A program made the position numbers and the translations under genes. A stretch of 39,141 nt of DNA from Deltaproteobacteria bacterium. GTDB lineage: Bacteria > Bdellovibrionota_B > Oligoflexia > Oligoflexales > Bog-1112. The DNA lies in assembly GCA_016186945.1 (NCBI GenBank), contig JACPKR010000063.1, positions 1-39,141 on the forward strand. Direction: 5' to 3'. Positions 15,609 through 22,204 of the stretch are shown piece after piece. The notes beneath the pieces were generated by a model that had not been told where the DNA came from, ran no database searches, and worked only from the letters and a program-made list of their open reading frames with translations. Within the stretch, counting starts at the first letter, position 1; every line of letters begins with the position of its first letter.

Positions 15609-16661
15609 TTAGCTGCTTTGGTCCTCGAAACTATCACTTATGCCTATAACTTTACCAAGTTCCGAGGAACGCTTCGCCGCGGCAGCGAACTCCAAACTCG
15701 CTCTCGCGTCTTCAAAAGTCACTCTTGGCAAAGCTTTGGTGTGAACGCAATCCAGGAAGTGTCGGACTTCCTCGATGAAAGCAAAATTTCGATCTGTTGC
15801 GAATTCCTCAACCATCGTTTCTTTTTTTGAATCATCCGCAATTTCCAGTACATTTCTAACAAGGTCCCACTGAATCGAACCCTTTTCGCAAGTGATATTC
15901 CAAATCCTTTGTTTCTTTTTTTGAATGAAATCGAGGGAGATTTGAACTGGAAACCGTCGCACTCCGCTGGTATGTTCAGCGAGAATGTAAGCGCAGTCCT
16001 CCACATCAAGTTCAAGACTGCTTGAATGGGACGCTACACAATAGACACTATCCGGCTTTCCGAAAAGCTTAACCGCGGCATCCAGTTCATGAATGAAACA
16101 TAGTAGGACACCACCTCCCAATTCCTTTCTAGCAGCATAGCCTTGCCGGTAGTCCTCGTAGGGGTGAGCATTCGGTAGATATTCGCCAAACTGGAGATGG
16201 GCTGCTATTATATTTCCTAATTTCTGGCCTCGTAGGATATCCTCAATTTTCTCGAACGCTGGATGGAAGCGAAGCTGATAACCTACATAGATTAAAGACC
16301 CCTTGTCTACAGAATCTTGTAAAGCTTTTAGATCGGAAAGATTGTTAGATAGGGGTTTTTCTATAAAAAGAGGTATATTTTGTTTAGCAATGGGAATGGC
16401 ATATTCGGCATGAAGGCTTGAAGGATTTGTAAGAAAGACTGCTTCTGGCTGAATATTAATTACATCCTGGACATCAACAAGAGGCTTTATTGAATAAAAT
16501 TTTTCAGGATCCCCCTCTTCTGCAATCATTCCCTCCTTGATGACGATGTTTCTTTTCTTTTTTCTTAATGCATACAATTCCAGGTCGTCTCCGAGGATCG
16601 CTCTCAGATTTCGAGCATGACGCTGACCGACAGATCCCAGTCCGACAATAACAATCTTCAT
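15609..16661 (-). CDS. Gfo/Idh/MocA-family NAD(P)-dependent sugar oxidoreductase
   Basis: A 350-residue two-domain oxidoreductase. The N-terminal Rossmann fold is IVIVGLGSVGQRHARNL (3-19), followed by the catalytic-type EKPLSNN motif and the GG(G)VLLCFIHELDAA segment, where the His is usual for the active site. It probably oxidises or reduces a nucleotide-linked or free sugar of the polysaccharide pathway. It is the last gene of a five-gene minus-strand operon and overlaps the cytidylyltransferase by 4 bp (ATGA), with AGGGA as ribosome binding site. Homologues occur in legionaminic, Kdo-derivative and other acidic sugar clusters, but the substrate cannot be read. Confidence 0.85.
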   Translation of the reverse strand: MKIVIVGLGSVGQRHARNLRAILGDDLELYALRKKKRNIVIKEGMIAEEGDPEKFYSIKPLVDVQDVINIQPEAVFLTNPSSLHAEYAIPIAKQNIPLFIEKPLSNNLSDLKALQDSVDKGSLIYVGYQLRFHPAFEKIEDILRGQKLGNIIAAHLQFGEYLPNAHPYEDYRQGYAARKELGGGVLLCFIHELDAAVKLFGKPDSVYCVASHSSSLELDVEDCAYILAEHTSGVRRFPVQISLDFIQKKKQRIWNITCEKGSIQWDLVRNVLEIADDSKKETMVEEFATDRNFAFIEEVRHFLDCVHTKALPRVTFEDARASLEFAAAAKRSSELGKVIGISDSFEDQSS

Positions 16662-17419
16662 GAAGGATCCCTGTACGATACAGAAAAAGGCGTTTTCTCT
16701 CCCTTCTGTATAGAGCAGAGAAGCTTTTCCGCATGAGAAAAACTTTCCTCATAGTCGATATCGACCGACCTTTCACTCACGAAAAAAGGCAAGATGGTTT
16801 TTCCATTCATAGAACCGTTCAAAATTGTCGCTGCACGTGTTAAATCCAAATAGCCATTTTGCCAATAGATGCGAGGAAGCACCTGCCGTGGAAGGTTGAA
16901 AGGTTCTGGATAATTTGAAAACGAGAGTAGAGGCTTTAGAAAACCCTCCTCGAATCGCCACATTTTGTACGGTGTTTCCTTGGGAGAGGTGACCGATCTC
17001 ATTGAATCCGCCTCGGGATGAGATTTGAATTCCTCAATTGCCTTCTCTACCAGATCTACATTTCGAATTGGGCAGGTTGGCCTCAAATGAACGATAATCT
17101 CGGGAACCGATTGTTCGTGCTCCCCTAGCCAGGTGAGTGTGTGTTTGAATACGTCGATATCTAGACTCAGATCTTCCGAAAATTCCTTCGGTCTATAGAA
17201 AGGCACTTCGGCCTTAAATTTTTTGGCAATTTGCGCAATTTCCTCATCATCTGTAGAGACAATAACTCGATTAATATTTTTCACCAAAAATGCTGTTTCA
17301 ATCGAATGAGCAATCAATGGTTTTCCGGCAAGGAGACGGATGTTCTTTCTCGGAACTCCCTTTGACCCACCGCGTGCAGGAATTAGTGCTAGAACTTTAT
17401 TTTTTTCTATTTTAAACAC
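16658..17419 (-). CDS. Acylneuraminate/ulosonate cytidylyltransferase (NeuA-like)
   Basis: A 253-residue CMP-sugar synthetase, which activates a 3-deoxy-2-ulosonic acid with CTP. The nucleotide-binding P-loop-like motif ALIPARGGSKGVPRKNIR (11-28) is followed by GKPLIAHSIE, VIVSTDDEEIA, and the later HLRPTCPIRN and DIDYEESF motifs, all typical of NeuA/LegF/PseF. This is strong evidence that the locus makes a sialic-acid-like or Kdo-like sugar together with the NeuB-like synthase and KdsC-like phosphatase at 14.2-15.6 kb. GTG start, with GAGGAA upstream; the start overlaps the preceding gene by 8 bp. Confidence 0.9.
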   Translation of the reverse strand: MFKIEKNKVLALIPARGGSKGVPRKNIRLLAGKPLIAHSIETAFLVKNINRVIVSTDDEEIAQIAKKFKAEVPFYRPKEFSEDLSLDIDVFKHTLTWLGEHEQSVPEIIVHLRPTCPIRNVDLVEKAIEEFKSHPEADSMRSVTSPKETPYKMWRFEEGFLKPLLSFSNYPEPFNLPRQVLPRIYWQNGYLDLTRAATILNGSMNGKTILPFFVSERSVDIDYEESFSHAEKLLCSIQKGEKTPFSVSYRDPS

Positions 17420-18221
17420 CCGTTATTTCCTCAAGCAAATTTATAGTAAAAGAAATATGTCTTTTCGCAAATTTGTTTGGTGAATCCCCAGGGGTAGTCT
17501 CAAGCACCCAGGGACCTCTATAGGGAAGATTTAGAAGGCCTCTAAAGCTTTTTCGAAAATTGACGGATCCCTCACCAATGGGAACGTTTCCGCCCATAAA
17601 AACTCTGTCTTTTATATGTACCCCGGAAATCCATGGCCCAAGCTGTTTTAATTCCTCATCCAAATTAAATCCAAAGGCTGCCGAGTTCCCGATATCGTAA
17701 TAGAATCTTAGTGGTACTTCCCAGACCGGTTGAAACAAAAACAGATTCTTATGAGCTGGCAAAGTCGTTTCGAGACAAAGCTCGACATTCATCTCAGCTG
17801 CATATTTCAGAGGGACTTCTAAAGAAGACCTCAAAATTGCTGCATCTTCATTGACATGAATTTCCGCATGATCAAAAAGAGGAATCAAAATTCTTTCAAT
17901 TTCAAGAGACTTACTCCGTTCAATTATCCGCATCAAAATTGAAATATTGGTCTCTCTCTCCTGCTGATTCCTATGAGTAAGGCCGCCAAGTTTGAAGTGA
18001 TCAACATTTATAGACGGAATCGCAACGCAATGTTCTAACGACCACTGCCGTAGCCGCGAGATTCCAAGATCCGACCAGAAAAGGTGGTTCCTGGTATCTC
18101 CCTCAGATAAACGTAATTCCAAACATTGAAATCCAAGTCTTCTGGCCGAACTGAACTCCTTTTCATCTGTGCAGCCCAATCTACCCTGAAGGATACCTAT
18201 TTTTGGTTTCTGTAATTTCAC
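17412..18221 (-). CDS. TIM-barrel sugar isomerase/epimerase (xylose-isomerase-like)
   Basis: A 269-residue AP-endonuclease-2-like TIM barrel, as in sugar-phosphate isomerases and epimerases. The opening KIGILQGRLG and the C-terminal edge residues LCLETTL, FYYDIGNSAAFG, SGVHIKDR and WVLETTPGD carry the Glu, Asp, His and Glu that normally bind the metal ion. It likely prepares the precursor sugar for the ulosonic acid synthase, but the actual reaction is not known. It uses a GTG start that overlaps the TylF-like gene stop by 4 bp (GTGA), so translation should be coupled. Confidence 0.8.
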   Translation of the reverse strand: MKLQKPKIGILQGRLGCTDEKEFSSARRLGFQCLELRLSEGDTRNHLFWSDLGISRLRQWSLEHCVAIPSINVDHFKLGGLTHRNQQERETNISILMRIIERSKSLEIERILIPLFDHAEIHVNEDAAILRSSLEVPLKYAAEMNVELCLETTLPAHKNLFLFQPVWEVPLRFYYDIGNSAAFGFNLDEELKQLGPWISGVHIKDRVFMGGNVPIGEGSVNFRKSFRGLLNLPYRGPWVLETTPGDSPNKFAKRHISFTINLLEEITGV

Positions 18222-18889
18222 GGTTTTATTAGATAGGCAGTTGGACGACTACTAAATGGAACTGTTTTGATCTCAATTGCCTTTTCTCTGAAAAACTCAT
18301 CTACCGCATCAGATTCTCCCCATCCACGCGCGGAATATTCATCTAGGACAATTACACCACCTCTTGACACCACCGGATAAAATTTTTCAAGGGAAACTTT
18401 CGTTCCTTCATATGTATCTACATCCAGGTTAAGAAGTGAAATTCGGAATCCAGGATTCCGAATGACGTAATCTCCAGCTGTGGTTAAAAGATCACCAACG
18501 ACCAACTCAGCCCTTCTGGTCAAACCAAGATCCTCTGCCCTCTGCATAATAGCCTCTTTGCTCGTTCCAGAAAATTCCGCTTCAGTTACAAATGCATCAA
18601 CACTTTTTTGTTCATATGGTTTGTATGAGTTAGCGAATTCCGAAAATGTATCGAAGCCCACAACCTTTTTAATTGAACCTGGATCGTAAATTGCAAGTAG
18701 TTTTAACCAGTAGATAAAGCCCGTTCCCTTAAACACACCACATTCGACAAGATCACCAGGAATATTCTTAGCTAACTGGAACAAATCATACCTGACCAGG
18801 AGCTTTCTTATTCTATCTATGTCTGCGGACAAGAGAAGCTCATTATAACTAGACCAGATCTTACTCTCATTCATCCTAGCATTTGACAT
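18218..18889 (-). CDS. TylF/MycF-like sugar O-methyltransferase
   Basis: A 223-residue class I methyltransferase of the TylF (macrocin O-methyltransferase) family, metal-dependent in characterised members. SAM-binding motif DLVECGVFKGTGFIYW is at about 45-60, followed by GFDTFSEF, LNLDVDTYEGTK and VLDEYSARGWGESDAVDEFF, in which Asp residues bind Mg2+. It probably methylates a hydroxyl of a sugar in the polysaccharide. GGAG nine bases upstream, inside the previous gene's end, supports the ATG at 18889. Confidence 0.87.
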   Translation of the reverse strand: MSNARMNESKIWSSYNELLLSADIDRIRKLLVRYDLFQLAKNIPGDLVECGVFKGTGFIYWLKLLAIYDPGSIKKVVGFDTFSEFANSYKPYEQKSVDAFVTEAEFSGTSKEAIMQRAEDLGLTRRAELVVGDLLTTAGDYVIRNPGFRISLLNLDVDTYEGTKVSLEKFYPVVSRGGVIVLDEYSARGWGESDAVDEFFREKAIEIKTVPFSSRPTAYLIKP

Positions 18890-18895
18890 GCGTCA

Positions 18896-19615
18896 TCACT
18901 CCACAACTTGTTTTTCTGCAACGACCAACAACATCCATTCCTTCGAAAATTTAACTACCTTGCTTTTTTTAAAATAGTCGGGAAGCAATTCCAAAATATC
19001 CGAAAAAACACGAAAATACGGCCGTGCCCACAAAAAAGGAAGTTGACGAAAATATCTTGACTCCAAAATTGTAAAATCATGTGCCAATACAACATCATCA
19101 AGTCCCATTTTTGTGAAGGGCTTGACATGCGTATAATCATCAAAAAAGTTCCGATAGTGAGTGGACCAATCAGGGGTCATAATGATATTAATACCACCAG
19201 GTTTTAATAGTCGATAAGATTCTGAAAGCAAGGTATCTGTATCATGAATATGTTCAATTACCGATTTCGAAAACACGACATCAAAGCTTTCATCTTCAAA
19301 TGGCAACTTCTTTCCGTCAATATCTGCGCATACCGTTTGGGAGGCTAACAAGTGATCGGGATGGTTCGAATTGTCTATTCCTGTAACATTAAGACCACAA
19401 TTTTTAAATTCCTTCAGAAAGTCTCCCCTCCCACAACCGAGATCAAGGAGACTCTTTAAATTTCTGTCTCTAATGTAGGTTTGATACAGGAACCGACACA
19501 ACTGAGCCGGGTACTTGGTTTGAGGTCGACGCTCCTTTGTATACCTAACTTTCAAATAGTTACTGACACCTTTGTCTCTCGCCAAAATAGAAACAGATGT
19601 TCTACTAGTACTCAC
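18896..19615 (-). CDS. Class I SAM-dependent methyltransferase
   Basis: A 239-residue methyltransferase with the Methyltransf_11 layout: SAM motif LLDLGCGRGDFLKEF (about 57-71), an acidic second strand (VTGIDNSN), VVFSKSVIEHIHD and RLLKPGGINIIM. Its role is presumably N- or O-methylation of the polysaccharide or its ulosonic acid. It is the first gene of the minus-strand operon down to 15609. GTG start with AGGA upstream. Together with FkbM and TylF-like genes it makes three methyltransferases in the locus, so the repeat unit is likely multiply methylated. Confidence 0.85.
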   Translation of the reverse strand: MSTSRTSVSILARDKGVSNYLKVRYTKERRPQTKYPAQLCRFLYQTYIRDRNLKSLLDLGCGRGDFLKEFKNCGLNVTGIDNSNHPDHLLASQTVCADIDGKKLPFEDESFDVVFSKSVIEHIHDTDTLLSESYRLLKPGGINIIMTPDWSTHYRNFFDDYTHVKPFTKMGLDDVVLAHDFTILESRYFRQLPFLWARPYFRVFSDILELLPDYFKKSKVVKFSKEWMLLVVAEKQVVE

Positions 19616-19735
19616 GATTTTTCCTTGACTGCCTTGCTCTTGCTTTTAATCGAGGCTAGCAGTTTAAGCACTCTCCCGCAAGCGAATCTAATCGGGTTTC
19701 GCAAAGCGTAAACCAACCGGGGCAAGGAGGTGGTT

Positions 19736-19764
19736 TGGAGGAAACTGCGCAGCTGGTTCCTCCA
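19736..19764. repeat. Inverted repeat (hairpin)
   Basis: Perfect 8-bp arms TGGAGGAA and TTCCTCCA enclose a 13-base loop that itself contains CTGCGCAG, a perfect palindrome. It could act in RNA as a terminator for the 625-residue gene, although it has no T-run. Confidence 0.55.
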
Positions 19765-19775
19765 AGAAATCCTTT

Positions 19776-19843
19776 GGGGGAGCGACCCTTCGCTTTGCTC
19801 AGGGCAGGCTTTTCCCTCGCCCCCCCAACCCCCCCCTCCCTAT
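19776..19843 (-). repeat. Family 2 repeat, copy 1 (expanded)
   Basis: GGGGGAGCGA ... TCCCTCGCCCCCCC and the pyrimidine tract ending TCCCTAT match copies at 26159-26203 and 33711-33755. The loop is enlarged by about 26 bases (19787-19812) reading CCTTCGCTTTGCTCAGGGCA, absent from the other copies. That inserted piece is partly palindromic and looks like a second element nested in the first. Confidence 0.65.
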
Positions 19844-19943
19844 TTGCCCCAAGTGGCTTACGCATTACCTGGTTTCCGAATTTCTCCCCAAGGACAAACT
19901 GCTCTTTAGTCAATAGAGAAAGGTCCCATGAATCATCGAAAGA

Positions 19944-21821
19944 CTACGGCGTTTGGTTTCCCTTCTCCCTCTTCTCTCTCTCTATTTCCTTGAACCTCTC
20001 GAGTTGCTCGGAATAGACGCCGCCGGACTTTTCGTAATGCTGTGCCAGGTAGGGGATGGTTAGGGTGAGGAGGATGAGGAGGCCGAGGCTGATGACGAGG
20101 AAGATGAGGAACTTTTTGAACGAGTCGGACGTTAAAGCAGCGACGAGTCTTTCGCTGAAGGGCTGCGGGATGGGTCGTCGGATAGGGATCGGTTCTTGCT
20201 CTTCCTCCTCAGACGAAGGGACAGGGGCAATGAAAGGTGGTACCAGCTTCGGGCCTGCTTCACCCACAGGTCTTATTTCAAGTTCCTTGCCTTCTTCTCC
20301 TGCCTGCGCTTTGAGTAGTTCCTCTAAGGCGGCATGGTGACTTGCTTCCTCTATTTCCTGCTCGAAGACTGATGATTCGGTTTTGTGCGGGTCAAATTGA
20401 TAGGATGTCAAATGCTTGTGTATCCAATCACCGAGCGCTTGGCCGAGGGCCTCTCTCTTAGGAATTTCTATGTCGGCAAGGATTCCCTCCAAACGCTCTG
20501 GGAAAGAAGGGTCATCGGGACTAACAGCAGGACGTGTTCCTGTCACCTTGATCCAAAGGTCCCGGCCCAATATTTTTTGCAGAAGAGGGGACTTGAGGTG
20601 AGCAAGTGCAAAGCGCTTAACCTTGTAGGGGCAGGACACTTCAACTGCAAATGGGTGGATTTTGCTCAGACGAGCAGGGCATGAAACCATCGCGAACGAT
20701 TCGTCGGACGACTTTTCGAAATAAAAGGCGTCCTCGTCCAGAGCTTTCTTCACTGACGGTTCAGAAAGATATTCGCCTGCCAAGGCATCCAGCACCTCTG
20801 TCGTCAGTTCCGACATGAAGATCAAATGATGCTCAGGCCCCACCCTTCTAATTTTCTCTGCGTGAATTCCGTCGTCGACTATTATAATGGGAAGTTCCTT
20901 GCTAACAACCGCAAGCATCTGCGAAAAATATCCGTTCTCCACACAGAGGTCGGCGTCCATGAAGATGATGTCCGGAGTAAAAAACTTCGGCTCGTACCCA
21001 ATACTCTTCACGAAGAGCGCAATGCTCACTTCGGCACCCAGCTGCCCCTCGAAGTAGTCGGCTAGAAAATGTTTCCGCACCTTGTCTTTCATCGCGATAT
21101 AGACCCGATGACCCGCAGAGGGTGCTTTGTTCCGCAAGCCCTTCAGAACCGCCTCGATATGAGCCTGAAACGCCGGCTCGACACGCCAACGCCCCACGAC
21201 AGCAGTTGAAAAGCGGTACTTCAGTTGTTCATGCTTAACCCCCTCCACAACGAACAGTATATGCGGGACCCGCAATTCCCTCGCCAGATTCCCCACCACT
21301 GCCAAGCGGGACCCTACTGCAGGAAATATCTCCGTCTCAATACACATCCGCGTGGGACTCATCCAAATCAAGCGCGCAGGTAAATCCAGCTTCGCAATGC
21401 TCTTTAAAGTAATCTGACCGGTCGGCAAAGGAAAAGGTCGCTCCCTGCCAGCACTCGAATAGCCAATCCGAAACACCCACTCGTCCTCAGGAAGATTCAG
21501 AGGGATCAAGTCTCGGAAATTCAGACTTGCCGCTAATTCAAGAAGGTCGGCATCATACTTCTCGACAATCAATATAAAGCGTGCCCCCCAAATCTCCGGC
21601 AAAGCCCGTATACCAATGATGCTCTCTCGAACCTTTTTATCGTCGCCGCCATCTCCCAGAAGGATGATCGGATATTTCCTTTGCTGCAATTTTTCCCGAA
21701 AATTACTGAGAGAACTTGCAATTGTGACTTCCCGCCCCGCCATTTCCAAAGCTCTGACCTTGCGCAAATGGCGGTCCGAAGCGTCCAACTGAAGCCAGAT
21801 GATCTGTTTTCCCTGCGACAC
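19944..21821 (-). CDS. Unknown 625-residue protein: receiver-like, PilZ-like, receiver-like, C-terminal membrane helix
   Basis: Not recognised as a named family. The N-terminus (1-125) has the alternating strand/helix pattern of a receiver domain with Asp at the end of strand 3 (PIILLGDGG). Residues about 130-245 contain a beta-rich PilZ-like segment (LPARLIWMSPTRMCIETE). Residues about 255-365 look like a second receiver domain (PDIIFMDADL, then LPIIIVDDG). An acidic Pro/Glu linker follows, then one membrane helix (FLIFLVISLGLLILLTLTI, about 573-591) and a charged 33-residue tail. GTG start. It may be a membrane-tethered signalling scaffold. The domain calls are by pattern only and no kinase or output domain is visible. 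It sits alone, divergent from prc. Confidence 0.6.
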   Translation of the reverse strand: MSQGKQIIWLQLDASDRHLRKVRALEMAGREVTIASSLSNFREKLQQRKYPIILLGDGGDDKKVRESIIGIRALPEIWGARFILIVEKYDADLLELAASLNFRDLIPLNLPEDEWVFRIGYSSAGRERPFPLPTGQITLKSIAKLDLPARLIWMSPTRMCIETEIFPAVGSRLAVVGNLARELRVPHILFVVEGVKHEQLKYRFSTAVVGRWRVEPAFQAHIEAVLKGLRNKAPSAGHRVYIAMKDKVRKHFLADYFEGQLGAEVSIALFVKSIGYEPKFFTPDIIFMDADLCVENGYFSQMLAVVSKELPIIIVDDGIHAEKIRRVGPEHHLIFMSELTTEVLDALAGEYLSEPSVKKALDEDAFYFEKSSDESFAMVSCPARLSKIHPFAVEVSCPYKVKRFALAHLKSPLLQKILGRDLWIKVTGTRPAVSPDDPSFPERLEGILADIEIPKREALGQALGDWIHKHLTSYQFDPHKTESSVFEQEIEEASHHAALEELLKAQAGEEGKELEIRPVGEAGPKLVPPFIAPVPSSEEEEQEPIPIRRPIPQPFSERLVAALTSDSFKKFLIFLVISLGLLILLTLTIPYLAQHYEKSGGVYSEQLERFKEIEREKREKGNQTP

Positions 21822-22204
21822 GCGAGTGAAAATCCCTACGAAGTTCGCTATCAGTTAGCGCTTCGGTAGAGCGGAGGGATGAGTTAAGTTTGGCTCCCAC
21901 TCTTAGAAGGGTGAAATCTTGCTTGAACGCACAACATTCTCCTTAAAATTTCCATTTTCCTAAACTATAAATTCTCATCTATAGTGTTCAAGATAATCAA
22001 TTTGGGGACAAACTTTTTGAAAAAAGTTATTTCCCCAGCCCCTTTTCAAAAACTTCAATATCTAAAGTTTTTTGGGGGGAGGCGTGGATGGGAACTTTTT
22101 TTCAAAAAAGGTCCTCTCCACAAATTCTTTTTCCCAAATACCATAGGGGAAAAAATGTGCGAAAATAGTAAAAGCACTCCCCCTTTCAAGTAAGAGAGAC
22201 GATT
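21822..22204. other. 383-bp divergent gap containing a full family 1 repeat
   Basis: Between the 625-residue gene (-) and prc (+). About 165 bp of ordinary A+T-rich spacer, which should hold the promoter of the minus-strand gene, is followed by the 154-bp repeat at 21987-22140. The remaining 60 bp before prc contain an A-rich stretch and AGAGAG, the likely prc ribosome binding site. No small gene is credible. Confidence 0.6.
21987..22140 (-). repeat. Family 1 repeat, copy A (full length)
   Basis: The most complete of four copies, in minus orientation relative to the others. Read on the minus strand it consists of a left module with a 38-bp near-palindrome (22084-22121), a core CCTCCCCCCAAAAAACTTTA followed by GATATTGAAG, and a right module with a hairpin (22004-22036) that ends ATTGATTATCTTGAA. 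Matches copies at 24368, 30167 and 32987. It lies in the leader region of prc. Confidence 0.85.

Larger units (their letters stand above)
19616..19943. other. 328-bp noncoding gap filled with hairpin repeats
   Basis: No gene is credible here. From left to right it holds imperfect inverted repeats around AAACCAACC/GGTGGTTT (19710-19736), a hairpin TGGAGGAA...TTCCTCCA (19736-19764) and a family 2 repeat (19776-19843). It marks the border between the A+T-rich polysaccharide locus and the more G+C-rich housekeeping part. A read-through minus-strand frame across it gives only low-complexity peptide. Confidence 0.6.

Noticed and set aside
19656-19913. Minus-strand 85-codon frame through the gap at 19.6-19.9 kb
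   Set aside because: It runs through repeats and hairpins and encodes PALSKAKG-like low-complexity peptide. No ribosome binding site is evident.
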